64,000 bases of DNA from Phymatolithon calcareum (lineage: Eukaryota; Rhodophyta; Florideophyceae; Hapalidiales): positions 1,984,001 to 2,048,000 of the forward strand of contig OZ345357.1 in NCBI GenBank assembly GCA_977006965.1. The letters run 5' to 3'. The notes beneath the pieces were generated by a model. That model was given only the letters and a program-made list of their open reading frames with translations. It was not told the origin of the DNA and did not search any database. This document shows positions 52,572 to 64,000 of this stretch, one piece after another. Every line of letters begins with the position of its first letter. The first letter of the stretch is position 1. The position numbers and the translations under genes are program-made.

Positions 52572-52841
52572 ATGGATCGTGAAAGTGGGAGAGTTCAGGC
52601 GTTTTCGAACATGGGATTGCGTGGTACTGGTATTGATATTGATGTCAAACTCTTCAGGCTCAGAGCGCCGTGCAATTGGGTATTGACATATGAGCCAATT
52701 GTATTTTTAGCTAGAATAAGTCCATTGTCTGGTCTGATTCGGGTCTTGATTCAGGAAGGCAATTCGTGTTTAAGTACTAGAACATCAATTTTCTTGGCAT
52801 GTTTGGACCCCAGTACAGCATGCCACGGTCTAAGTTCTTAG
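52572..52841 (+). CDS. Conserved divergent ORF, C1, 89 residues
   Basis: Frame MDRESGRVQAFSNMGLRGTG, IDIDVKLFRLRAPCNWVLTY, EPIVF, then a tail that runs into the STRTSIFLACLDPSTACHGL segment known from 14289-14474. Compared with block A the intervening sequence is deleted, so the tail is a fusion. It begins about 63 bases from the start of the TruC-like relic on the other strand. Function unknown. The C2 copy is 58686-58955. Confidence 0.4.
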   Translation: MDRESGRVQAFSNMGLRGTGIDIDVKLFRLRAPCNWVLTYEPIVFLARISPLSGLIRVLIQEGNSCLSTRTSIFLACLDPSTACHGLSS

Positions 52842-53114
52842 AGAAGAAAGGGCCTTGTGTCTTACTTCCCAATATTCTTTAGAGCAGTGGCGGGAGGTAA
52901 CGCTACATGCACTATTCACTATGTCATAGAATTGTCCGCATCGGTACTCTTTCAATAATTCTGCAGGTTGCTGGCATTTTAAGAAACTGCATCTGAAAAA
53001 CTGAAGGACAGTCTGACATAAGTCTGTTGTTCCTGTTTTTCTCGAAATCACTAATCATGTCTGTTCGGCTGCCAAACGGCGGGGAAGGAGTTTCTGAAGA
53101 TATCCTCGCACATT

Positions 53115-55404
53115 GAACCTAGCAAAAATGTTCACACGGCAAGACCAAATTTTTCAAATCAGAAAAGGAACGACTGAAATTAATTGACCACCAAATGGTA
53201 GCGCCTTGTTGACCCCCTGCGTCTGGCCAGTCCTAACAAGAGGTCCCCTTCTATGTATGACACATATAAAACTGAACTCCGACTTCATATTGATAGCTTC
53301 TAGCAATACTCAGTCCAGCATGCTGGAGCAACAGCTGCGCCAACTCCGCCTACTGTAGTAGATGCCAACTGCCGTGCTATTTCCCGCAGTCGCACTGCAG
53401 TGCCCCCCGCTGCCTCAAAAGATCCCGCCCACCTCAGCGCCAAGAGTTATTTGTGTCGCTCCGTCTCTGAAGTTTGCCGCAGTCAGCTTTTAATGTCTCT
53501 CCCCTCGCTTGTGGAGGCATTTGACCCCCTGGCCCGCACCGTTTTGCCATACCCGCGCTCACTATCTGGTGATTTCGGAAGCGAATTAAGCCCTCATTTC
53601 AATGCGCGCGCCTTCGTGGCCTCAGCAACGTGCTTCTAGAATCAACAGGACTTTTTTGACTGCTTTTCTCATTTTTCTGATTTGTCCGACTTAGCTCGCG
53701 TCCTTCGACTTTCGCAAAATAAAAACATATGTTGACTAAATCTTATCTCTTTCATCCACTTCTGAAACGTTATACAAGGTATTTATAGTGCGAGGTGGAA
53801 GTCTAAAATATTATACTTCACTTTTTAACGTAGAAAGAACGTCGAATGAGAGCTGCATGCTAAGAATTATAACGCCCGACAATCAGCAGACGGTTTGCTC
53901 CAACCTTTTGTACCTACAAACTGCAAACGCCGCTGTCTGTCCTTGCGACTCCGGCAACGCAGCGATTTCTGCGACGAAGGGATGACGCTAATAGCTGTTA
54001 GCTCGTCAACACACCGCGTAGAGTGTAATACGTTGGAGATCAGCCACGAGGGTGGAAAGACGATATATTTGCCAGAATGCGCCGCTAAAGCATAAATTTC
54101 AAGGGGCACAGCGCGGTGGTCAGGCGGACGAAGTAGTTCGGGAAAAGCGGTGTCGAGGTATCCATCGCCAGCGCGGTGGGGCAGAACAGCGTGAAAGCGT
54201 ACGATTCAATAGAGTGCGGCGAGGGCGGCGTTGTGGCATCATCTCCAGCGGGGTGAGACAGAGCGGCATGGGGCAGCGGCGTATTGTGCTTTCCACGTGC
54301 CATACCGTCATTCAGACTTATGGTTGGGACCAGGATGGGTCAGTAGGCCCTCGGCGACGACACGACGCTGCCATTTGGTGGATAATTAAGGTTTAATAAA
54401 CTGTCCAGCCGAAAAATATAGTAACTTCAGGTTCTTCCAAGGCGAAACGTTGAAAATATTTGAAAGAACTCCGGTAAGCATTTTTCTGTAATGAATAATG
54501 ACAGCCGAGCATTGGAAACTTCACAGCTGACAATATTTCACTTGTTTCTACACATTTTCTTGAAAATGGATACTGTCCCGTGGGTGCAAAATATATAATT
54601 AAATTTTTCATCCAGAATGAGCATTGTTTTAGCCTGTGAGTGCGCTTGTGTAGGTCCTTAATAATCATTACTTCTTGATATCCGCGGTTCTTGCCAGTAC
54701 TGTTAAGAGCACTGGGCAAGAAGTACCCCTATCCGATTCCGTAACTGCTACATTTGGATGCCCATTTAAAAACGGGCATCTCTACCATGAATCTTTACAT
54801 ATTGTGATATATGAACAGCTTTTTAACAAAGGTTATACCAGGAAGCAAAGCGATTTCTTAGTCTTTGTGTCGCGCCATTGGCGCAGTGATTCCACTTGTT
54901 TCGCACTACATTATCACAGTACTTTTGCGTACCGTCCCAGGTGATATTATGTTTATTCCAGAACCATAGATGTGCTGCAATCGCAGAAAAACCCGAAGAT
55001 ATTTCACGCTGGCCTGGATGGCCTAGAGGGAAGCTACCACCAGTATTTACATTGCGCGCTAGTACGCATTTAGGACTGCGGATGTAGAGAAAATCAACAA
55101 AAGTAAACTCCCGTTCCAAAACCACTTTGACCACCGATGAGAGTCACCGCCGCCCACATTGCGCGTGCAGCCCAACTTGACCGGTACCCTCAATCGTAGG
55201 GTGGTGAATAGGTAACCATTCACACCCGCGCAACAGAGAATCCTTCAAGCGCCGCGAAACGTGTGTCTAAGAGCGAGCGACAGGACAGGCGGAGCGCCGT
55301 GCAAAACCTGCCGAAGAGAGATGTAGCCCCAGTACAACGACAATTCGCGTTGAGATTTTTGAAGCATCGCAGCTCAGTACTTAATTGATCTTCCACTCTA
55401 TAAA
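53115..55404 (+). repeat. 0.9-kb segment plus promoter segment, C1 (longest version)
   Basis: This contains the MSVRLPNGG flank, the 0.9-kb segment (53440-54400) and a full promoter segment, with the hairpin GGGTGGTGAAT / ATTCACACCC at about 55199-55229. It ends with a TATA box at 55399-55404. No convincing gene is seen. The C2 copy is 59229-61517. Confidence 0.8.
55399..55404 (+). promoter_or_regulatory. TATA box, C1 cassette
   Basis: TATAAATGGTTTTTTGCATAGG, then the usual start ATG at 55451. Because of a deletion after ATGGAA, that ATG now opens only a 14-residue frame (MEFAIDIDKIRKAL) to a TGA. The C2 copy is 61512-61517. Confidence 0.6.
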
Positions 55405-55440
55405 TGGTTTTTTGCATAGGACCTAAAGTGAAGCAAAGTC

Positions 55441-56524
55441 GACTCATAAGATGGAATTTGCGATTGACATCGACAAAATCCGCAAAGCGCTCTGAAAAGG
55501 GATCCTTGATGTCTGGGCCTAAAAAGAAAAAACATCTCCGTGCCGGAGTATCTTCGCGCACCATTGAGCAGTTCCCACATGAAGAAGAGAACATCACTTC
55601 CTTCAAGTTGGTTGTACAAGCAGATCTTCATCGCGCGGTTGAGTTCTACACGGGTGTCATTGACGAGTGGCGGAAATGTTGCAAGACGGCGTGCCCAGCG
55701 TGCAGGCACTCCCGATTCGCGCTGCAGATTACGTATGCTCCCATTGAAGAGGAGTACAGTTGCTACAATCAAGCTAGGTAGTTTGTTTCAATATGACAGG
55801 GAGAGCGTTCCCCTGGACCTGCAGCGCACCGAAGAGTCGTACTTTGGTGAAATCAACGAATGTACAGAGGAAAGTACAGTTTACGGCATGGGATATTGTC
55901 GAAAAAGAGATGTGCATCTCCTGTGTATTAGTGCGTTAATGAGGCTGACAGCCTTGCTTAAAAGCAGTTGAATGAATTTTATTTCCCACCGACGCTATTG
56001 AAGAAGGAGAAGACCCTGACGCCATGCTTCCCTTGCAAATTTGCTACTTTACAGTAACATAGATGTACAAGCTGATCCTGGTCGCGCCTTTGAGCTGTTT
56101 AACCCATTGATTGAAAAGCACCGAAATCTCTATGTTATGATCAGCGTCAGAAACATGTTACGAGATGATTGAGCGGGAATTGCAGCAGACTCATCTTTTG
56201 CCGTTGAGTTTTACACTCGTTCGATCGAAGAGGGTGGTGTTGTGTGCGGCATGGTGGAACTGTTTCCCTTATCAATATTGATGTCACCTACTGTGGGAAG
56301 CACGATATGCTTTGCATCCCAAAATGCACTGGATTGCAAAGCGCAAGAGTTGTGTCGATGTGATACTCTCATAGATTATTTCTCTTCTGTTGTTCAGGAA
56401 TTTGGGCTTCATTGTCTTCCTCCTCGTCCGCCACACTGTTCTTCGAACAAGATTCCTCCGTACCTATTTTGCAAGGCAAGAACAATAGGAATTAGAGTTC
56501 TATTTAGCCTCCCGTTGCGTAGCT
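55441..56524 (+). pseudogene. Cassette N-terminus joined to a TPR-like body, C1
   Basis: The frame through TSTKSAKRSEKGSLMSGPKK matches the N-terminus of the two-exon gene. An internal ATG at 55509 would give 90 residues to the TAG at 55779. After SFKL the body is different: ADLHRAVEFYTGVIDEW, later (56071) ADPGRAFELFNPLIEKH and (56185) ADSSFAVEFYTRSIEEG. These three helix-like motifs resemble the first helix of TPR repeats, and the DNA around them is also similar. Frames change at about 55780 and 56170. A Cys-rich stretch (KCCKTACPACRHS) follows the first motif. The last frame ends LFSLPLRS at 56524. Family uncertain. Confidence 0.45.
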
Positions 56525-57801
56525 AGCCATATTTACAATAAACTGTAATACCTCGACTATACGGACGGGAAATTTGAAACAAACGAGGCTGTCGTAACTG
56601 TTAAACAGCATAAATATATTTGCGGATATGCAATCCGAAAATTACGCCTAAACTTGGCTAATATTAAGTACAATTAAATTATGCCAAAAATCAAATTAAA
56701 ATAATTTTAAAACTAAAGTTATGGTACTGCGCGAGCGAGCGAGCCCACCAATTATGGTATTAGCGGAGATGTTGAGTTATGACACCCATGTTTCTAAAAA
56801 TTTAATTGGACGAGATTATGGAAATGATTGGACCACATTCATCGAGTCAGCGATTTCATTGGGCGAGATTTCAAAATGATTGGACCACATTCATCGTGTT
56901 CTGTGATTTCATTGGACGAGACGGTCCAAATGATTGGACCACATTCATAGCGTTCTGTGATTTCATTGGTCCTCTCAGAGATTAAAATTTGCAGATTTTG
57001 CAATTTAAAAAAATTGACAATTTTACGTTTTTGCCAATATTTTGGCTATTGAAAAGTTGGACGTTTCAGAAATTCTGATGATTCCCGCCTTCTTTGAGAC
57101 TTTCGAAGAGGCGTTTTGAAGCGCCTCCCTTACTTAAATTCTCAAAAATCCTCCAGATTTCGCATATTGAAATCATTTTCCACTCCACGAGTACCACTGG
57201 CTCCCCGTTTCCTGTATCCCTTGGACACGATTGCTTCGTGGCCTGCCGATGTTCTTTAGAGCAGTGGCAGGAGGTACCGCTACATGCTTTGTTCTAATTT
57301 CGTAACTACTATGTCATAGAATTATCAGCATGCACCATCTCTGACAATGTCGTTCATATCACCCATTCTTGTTTCCGCTCGAACACTCCCTAATCTCACT
57401 CTGAATATTCACTTGAACCTTAACCATCATTGAATATTTTCAGATCTACCAACATTAACCACAACTATGTACTCGCGCAATAAAGGACCTGTACAAGCAC
57501 TCTTTACATACACGATACACATTCTCGATTTCCTTGTCACCATCAGCATCTTCTACACTTCCTAATATCACGTCCGATGTGCCCCAAGATTCGACAGCGG
57601 TAACAGTCTTTGGCATTAAGAAGCGACAGCTTCCACCTCGTGGCTATTGTGTGACTCTTCAGCCACCAATCAAAACTGAAATGAGGCTCTGGTCCCGCAT
57701 GATCTCCGCACCGTGCTGAATAGATTGCCAGCACACGATCCCACGGTGCACGATAAGATTGTGGAGCTCGGTGAGTTGTAACAGAGACAATAAATGAATG
57801 C

Positions 57802-58623
57802 TTTATTGAAAAACAATTAACTTTTGGGTGCACTGGCGATGCGCTTTGTGAGACCGGAGCTTCAATTTTGACTCGCGTTTCCGCAAACGGGTCAATAAAT
57901 GTTAGACTTCTTGAATGTGGCAACGAGTCAAGCCGTATTTCTCACGGACGAATCTATTTAGTTTCCCTTGCGCGCAATTACTCTCTCCAAGGTTTCGGAA
58001 CCGGCTCTTACTCAGATATGAACAAATTTGGTTCCTTCTCCCGCTCCGAAGCAATGCACTAACAACAGAAATTTCAGCATCCGGAAGTCATAGTATCTGT
58101 TCATATTAGGTGCGCGCTGAATGTTGAACATGGTGTCGGCTGTAATATCCTTGAGAGGATGATCATTTGTCCAGCTCACGGGCATTCCATACCCTGCCCC
58201 TAACGCCCAGTAATTCTTGTTGGTATCAGCACGTTAAAATGCGACTTGCAGTCGTGCCGCATTCTCAGATGTATGCAGTGGAACGAACATCACGTCGCTT
58301 GCACATCTGTCATATCAGTGTACAGAAAAGACCTCCATGGGACCGCCATTTGGTCCGGAATGTGCGGCCCGCTACTCAACCACCATGTACCTTAATTCGC
58401 GCGCCGTTCGATCGGGTTTCGTGCGGTGCACGAGCAATCCTGCTGGTTTGTCCACTACTACATAATGCTCGGTGTGCAATAATATTGAAATTCCAGTGCC
58501 AATTCGTGGAACCTGCGGAAGCGCGCGCGGGCAGGGACGGAGCGAGGAAATAATACCAGTACTGCTGGTTCGCTGGTTGATGCTGCTTAGATTCAATGCC
58601 GTTTTAATTGACAATGTGCACAA
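57802..58623 (-). pseudogene. TruC-like pseudouridine synthase relic, C2
   Basis: Same as C1, with the intact N-terminal frame 58623-58372 (DKPAGLLVHR) and the same stop in the active-site motif. Confidence 0.8.
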
Positions 58624-58685
58624 TTGTGGTTTATCGGCAAGAACAGCGGAGTTGTGAAGGAAACCCGAGAGATCGTCATTTGAAA

Positions 58686-58955
58686 ATGGATCGTGAAAGT
58701 GGGAGAGTTCAGGCGTTTTCGAACATGGGATTGCGTGGTACTGGTATTGATATTGATGTCAAACTCTTCAGGCTCAGAGCGCCGTGCAATTGGGTATTGA
58801 CATATGAGCCAATTGTATTTTCAGCTAGAATAAGTCCATTGTCTGGTCTGATTCGGGTCTTGATTCAGGAAGGCAATTCGTGTTTAAGTACTAGAACATC
58901 AATTTGCTTGGCATGTTTGGACCCCAGTACAGCATGCCACGGTCTAAGTTCTTAG
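58686..58955 (+). CDS. Conserved divergent ORF, C2, 89 residues
   Basis: Same as 52572-52841 with a few substitutions (Leu to Ser in IVFSARIS; Phe to Cys near the end). Confidence 0.4.
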   Translation: MDRESGRVQAFSNMGLRGTGIDIDVKLFRLRAPCNWVLTYEPIVFSARISPLSGLIRVLIQEGNSCLSTRTSICLACLDPSTACHGLSS

Positions 58956-61553
58956 AGAAGAAAGGGCCTTGTGTCTTACTTCCCAATATTCTTTAGAGCA
59001 GTGGCGGGAGGTAACGCTACATGCACTATTCACTATGTCATAGAATTGTCCGCATCGGTACTCTTTCAATAATTCTGCAGGTTGCTGGCATTTTAAGAAA
59101 CTGCATCTGAAAAACTGAAGGACAGTCTGACATAAGTCTGTTGTTCCTGTTTTTCTCGAAATCACTAATCATGTCTGTTCGGCTGCCAAACAGCGGGGAA
59201 GGAGTTTCTGGAGATATCCTCGCACATTGAACCTAGCAAAAATGTTCACACGGCAAGACCAAATTTTTCAAATCAGAAAAGGAACGACTGAAATTAATTG
59301 ACCACCAAATGGAGCGCCTTGTTGACCCCCTGCGTCTGGCCAGTCCTAACAAGAGGTCCTCTTCTATGTATGACACATATAAAACTGAACTCCGACTTCA
59401 TATTGATAGCTTCTAGCAATACTCAGTCCAGCATGCTGGAGCAACAGCTGCGCCAACTCCGCCTACTGTAGTAGATGCCAACTGCCGTGCTATTTCCCGC
59501 AGTCGCACTGCAGTGCCCCCCGCTGCCTCAAAAGATCCCGCCCACCTCAGCGCCAAGAGTTATTTGTGTCGCTCCGTCTCTGAATTTTGCCGCAGTCAGC
59601 TTTTAATGTCTCTCCCCTCGCTTGTGGAGGCATTTGAGCCCCTGGCCCGCACCGTTTTGCCATACCCGCGCTCACTATCTGGTGATTTCGGAAGCGAATT
59701 AAGCCCTCATTTCAATGCGCGCGCCTTCGTAGCCTCAGCAACGTGCTTCTAGAATCAACAGGACTTTTTTGACTGCTTTTCTCATTTTTCTGATTTGTCC
59801 GACTTAGCTCGCGTCCTTCGACTTTCGCAAAATAAAAACATATGTTGACAAAATCTTATCTCTTTCATCCACTTCTGAAACGTTATACAAGGTATTTATA
59901 GTGCGAGGTGGAAGTCGAAAATATTATACTTCACTTTTTAACGTAGAAAGAACGTCGAATGAGAGCTGCATGCTAAGAATTATAACGCCCGACAATCAGC
60001 AGACGGTTTGCTCCAACGTTTTGTACCTACAAACTGCAAACGCCGCTGTCTGTCCTTGCGACTCCGGCAACGCAGCGATTTCTGCGACGAAGGGATGACG
60101 CTAATAGCTGTTAGCTCGTCAACACACCGCGTAGAGTGTAATACGTTGGAGATCAGCCACGAGGGTGGAAAGACGATATATTTGCCAGAATGCGCCGCTA
60201 AAGCATAAATTTCAAGGGGCACAGCGCGGTGGTCAGGCGGACGAAGTAGTTCGGGAAAAGCGGTGTCGAGGTATCCATCGCCAGCGCGGTGGGGCAGAAC
60301 AGCGTGAAAGCGTACGATTCAATAGAGTGCGGCGAGGGCGGCGTTGCGGCATCATCTCCAGCGGCGTGAGACAGAGCGGCATGGGGCAGCGGCGTGTTGT
60401 GCTTTCCACGTGCCATACCGTCATTCAGACTTATGGTTGGGACCAGGATGGGTCAGTAGGCCCTCGGCGACGACAAGACGCTGCCATTTGGTGGATAATT
60501 AAGGTTTAATAAACTGTCCAGCCGAAAAATATAGTAACTTCAGGTTCTTCCAAGGCGAAACGTTGAAAATATTTGAAAGAACTCCGGTAAGCATTTTTCT
60601 GTAATGAATAATGACAGCCGAGCATTGGAAACTTCACAGCTGACAATATTTCACTTGTTTCTATACATTTTCTTGAAAATGGATACTGTCCCGTGGGTGC
60701 AAAATATATAATTAAATTTTTCATCCAGAATGAGCATTGTTTTAGCCTGTGAGTGCGCTTGTGTAGGTCCTTAATAATCATTACTTCTTGATATCCGCGG
60801 TTCTTGCCAGTACTGTTAAGAGCACTGGGCAAGAAGTACCCCTATCCGATTCCGTAACTGCTACATTTGGATGCCCATTTAAAAACGGGCATCTCTACCA
60901 TGAATCTTTACATATTGTGATATATGAACAGCTTTTTAACAAAGGTTATACCAGGAAGCGAAGCGATTTCTTAGTCTTTGTGTCGCGCCATTGGCGCAGT
61001 GATTCCACTTGTTTCGCACTACATTATCACAGTACTCTTGCGTACCGTCCCAGGTGATATTATGTTTATTCCAGAACCATAGATGTGCTGCAATCGCAGA
61101 AAAACCCGAAGATATTTCACGCTGGCCTGGATGGCCTAGAGGGAAGCTACCACCAGTATTTACATTGCGCGCTAGTACGCATTTAGGACTGCGGATGTAG
61201 AGAAAATCAACAAAACTAAACTCCCGTTCCAAAACCACTTTGACCACCGATGAGAGTCACCGCCGCCCACATTGCGCGAGCAGCCCAACTTGACCGGTAC
61301 CCTCAATCGTGGGGTGGTGAATAGGTAACCATTCACACCCGCGCAACAGAGAATCCTTCAAGCGCCGCGAAACGTGTGTCTAAGAGCGAGCGACAGGACA
61401 GGCGGAGCGCCGTGCAAAACCTGCCGAAGAGAGATGTAGCCCCAGTACAACGACAATTCGCGTTGAGATTTTTGAAGCATCGCAGCTCAGTACTTAATTG
61501 ATCTTCCACTCTATAAATGGTTTTTTGCATAGGACCTAAAGTGAAGCAAAGTC

Positions 61554-62637
61554 GACTCATAAGATGGAATTTGCGATTGACATCGACAAAATCCGCAAAG
61601 CGCTCTGAAAAGGGATCCTTGATGTCTGGGCCTAAAAAGAAAAAACATCTCCGTGCCGGAGTATCTTCGCGCACCATTGAGCAGTTCCCACATGAAGAAG
61701 AGAACATCACTTCCTTCAAGTTGGTTGTACGAGCAGATCTTCATCGCGCGGTTGAGTTCTACACGGGTGTCATTAACGAGTGGCGGAAATGTTGCAAGAC
61801 GGCGTGCCCAGCGTGCAGGCACTCGCGATTCGCGCTGCAGATTACGTATGCTCCCATTGAAGAGGAGTACAGTTGCTACAATCAAGCTAGGTAGTTTGTT
61901 TCAATATGACAGGGAGAGCGTTCCCCTGGACCTGCAGCGCACCGAAGAGTCGTACTTTGGTGAAATCAACGAATGTACAGAGGAAAGTACAGTTTACGGC
62001 ATGGGATATTGTCGAAAAAGAGATGTGCATCTCCTGTGTATTAGTGCGTTAATGAGGCTGACAGCCTTGCTTAAAAGCAGTTGAATGAATTTTATTTCCC
62101 ACCGACGCTATTGAAGAAGGAGAAGACCCTGACGCCATGCTTCCCTTGGAAATTTGCTACTTTACAGTAACATAGATGTACAAGCTGATCCTGGTCGCGC
62201 CTTTGAGCTGTTTAACCTCTTGATTGAAAAGCAACGAAATCTCTATGTTATGATCAGCGTCAGAAACATGTTACGAGATGGTTGAGCGGGAATTGCAGCA
62301 GACTCATCTTTTGCCGTTCAGTTTTACACTCGTTCGATCGAAGAGGGTGGTGTTGTGTGCGGCATGGTGGAACTGTTTCCCTTCTCGATATTGATGTCAC
62401 CTACTGTGGGAAGCACGATATGCTTTGCATCCCAAAATGCACTGGATTGCAAAGCGAAAGAGTTGTGTCGATGTGATACTCTCATAGATTATTTCTCTTC
62501 TGTTGTTCAGGAATTTGGGCTTCATTGTCTTCCTCCTCGTCCGCCACACTGTTCTTCGAACAAGATTCCTCCGTACCTATTTTGCAAGGCAAGAACAATA
62601 GGAATTAGAGTTCTATTTAGCCTCCCGTTGCGTAGCT
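61554..62637 (+). pseudogene. Cassette N-terminus joined to a TPR-like body, C2
   Basis: Same structure as C1; internal ATG at 61622. Differences include GVINEW for GVIDEW and Arg for Gln before the first ADLHRAVEFYT motif. Confidence 0.45.
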
Positions 62638-62866
62638 AGCCATATTTACAATAAACTGTAATACCTCGACTATACGGACGGGAAATTTGAAACAAACGAG
62701 GCTGTCGTAACTGTTAAACAGCATAAATATATTTGCGGATATGCAATCCGAAAATTACGCCTAAACTTGGCTAATATTAAGTACAATTAAATTATGCCAA
62801 AAATCAAATTAAAATAATTTTAAAACTAAAGTTATGGTACTGCGCGAGCGAGCGAGCCCACCAATT

Positions 62867-62880
62867 CCATAACTTTAGTT
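62867..62880. repeat. Single 14-base insert at the C2/C3 junction
   Basis: One CCATAACTTTAGTT between CCCACCAATT and ATGGTATTAG, reverse complement of AACTAAAGTTATGG at 62824-62837. Confidence 0.95.
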
Positions 62881-64000
62881 ATGGTATTAGCGGAGATGTT
62901 GAGTTATGACACCCATGTTTCTAAAAATTTAATTGGACGAGATTATGGAAATGATTGGACCACATTCATCGAGTCAGCGATTTCATTGGGCGAGATTTCA
63001 AAATGATTGGACCACATTCATCGTGTTCTGTGATTTCATTGGACGAGACGGTCCAAATGATTGGACCACATTCATAGCGTTCTGTGATTTCATTGGTCCT
63101 CTCAGAGATTAAAATTTGCAGATTTTGCAATTTAAAAAGATTGACAATTTTACGTTTTTGCCAATATTTTGGCTATTGAAAAGTTGGACGTTTCAGAAAT
63201 TCTGATGATTCCCGCCTTCTTTGAGACTTTCGAAGAGGCGTTTTGAAGCGCCTCCCTTACTTAAATTCTCAAAAATCCTCCAGATTTCGCATATTGAAAT
63301 CATTTTCCACTCCACGAGTACCACTGGCTCCCCGTTTCCTGTATCCCTTGGACACGATTGCTTCGTGGCCTGCAGATGTTCTTTAGAGCAGTGGCAGGAG
63401 GTAGCGCTACATGCTTTGTTCAAATTTCGTAACTACTATGTCATAGAATTATCAGCATGCACCATCTCTGACTATGTCGTTCATATCACCCATTCTTGTT
63501 TCCGCTCGAACACTCCCTAATCTCACTCTGAATATTCACTTGAACCTTAACCATCATTGAATATTTTCAGATCTACCAACATTAACCACAACTATGTACT
63601 CGCGCATTAAAGGACCTGTACAAGCACTCTTTACATACACGATACACATTCTCGATTTCCTTGTCACCATCAGCATCGTCTACACTTCCTAATATCACGT
63701 CCGATGTGCCCCAAGATTCGACAGCGGTAACAGTCTTTGGCATTAAGAAGCGACAGCTTCCACCTCGTGGCTGTTGTGTGACTCTTCAGCCACCAATCAA
63801 AACTGAAATGAGGCTCTGGTCCCGCATGATCTCCGCACCGTGCTGAATAGATTGCCAGCACACGATCCCACGGTGCACGATAAGATTGTGGAGCTCGGTG
63901 AGTTGTAACAGAGACAATAAATGAATGCTTTATTGAAAAACAATTAACTTTTGGGTGCACTGGCGATGCGCTTTGTGAGACCGGAGCTTCAATTTTGACT
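62881..64000. repeat. Third tandem unit C3, cut by the window end
   Basis: This starts with ATGGTATTAGCGG and follows C2 through the minisatellite, the hairpin segment (63376-63406), the conserved C-terminal exon and the first bases of the TruC-like relic, where the window stops. The array continues beyond the window. Confidence 0.95.

Larger units (their letters stand above)
50640..56753. repeat. 6,114-base tandem unit C1
   Basis: All landmarks recur 6114 (later 6113) bases downstream. Order: minisatellite, 'CCCGCCTTCTTTG' segment, hairpin segment (51128-51158), conserved C-terminal exon, TruC-like relic (minus), divergent ORF, damaged hairpin (52862-52889), MSVRLPNGG relic (53057), 0.9-kb segment, promoter segment with TATA (55399), a TPR-like body, and the AT-rich boundary. 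It differs from C2 by scattered substitutions and a one-base indel near 53195. Confidence 0.97.
56754..62866. repeat. 6,113-base tandem unit C2
   Basis: Near-identical to C1 (differences noticed at 57904, 58193, 58820, 59191 and 59212, among others). It carries one 14-base junction insert at its right end (62867-62880). Confidence 0.97.

Noticed and set aside
1-64000. tRNA or rRNA genes
   Set aside because: I looked for cloverleaf-like and conserved rRNA segments by eye and saw none; a covariance-model scan was not possible.

Overview
The window is eukaryotic, most likely animal, nuclear DNA. Support: a 76-base GT-AG intron that joins two open exons in frame, repeated TATA boxes about 50 bases before start codons, AATAAA signals just after stop codons, a bromodomain relic, a relic resembling the Hint (autoprocessing) domain of hedgehog-type proteins, and a Helitron. 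The Hint relic would fit a nematode or other ecdysozoan, but I cannot fix the lineage. There is no prokaryotic operon structure. Most of the sequence is a hierarchy of near-identical repeats carrying broken gene pieces, so few genes look functional.

Layout. (A) 1-19975 and (A') 30637-50611 are the same block, offset by exactly 30636 bases with no net indel; I noticed only about seven substitutions. (B) 19976-30636 lies between them and holds a 53-base minisatellite, diverged repeat copies and one Helitron on the minus strand. It has an unbroken 2426-residue Rep-helicase-OTU protein preceded by a ~966-base perfect TTTTG array. (C) 50640-64000 is a tandem array of a ~6.11-kb unit: two full copies and the start of a third. 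C and the right half of A share the same parts in the same order: a hairpin segment, a conserved C-terminal exon convergent with a TruC-like pseudouridine synthase relic, a conserved divergent ORF, a short MSVRLPNGG-type ORF, a ~0.9-kb segment, a promoter segment with TATA box, and then a body that differs from copy to copy. A therefore looks like a rearranged relative of the C array.

Block A also holds the best ordinary gene candidate, a two-exon gene of 326 residues (3258-4302, repeated at 33894-34938). It carries relics of a GMC-family oxidoreductase, a bromodomain protein with a CFP1-like Cys cluster, a Hint domain that has lost its catalytic residues, and a 605-base TTAA-flanked MITE whose empty site is seen elsewhere in the window.

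The most unusual signals are four. The same promoter cassette is joined to at least four different downstream bodies. A 14-base block at the repeat junction is present 0, 2, 0 and 1 times in four otherwise matching copies and is the exact reverse complement of sequence 29 bases upstream. TruC-like relics, from a mainly bacterial family, are amplified inside a eukaryotic macrosatellite. The Helitron carries a pentanucleotide array that is open in all six frames.
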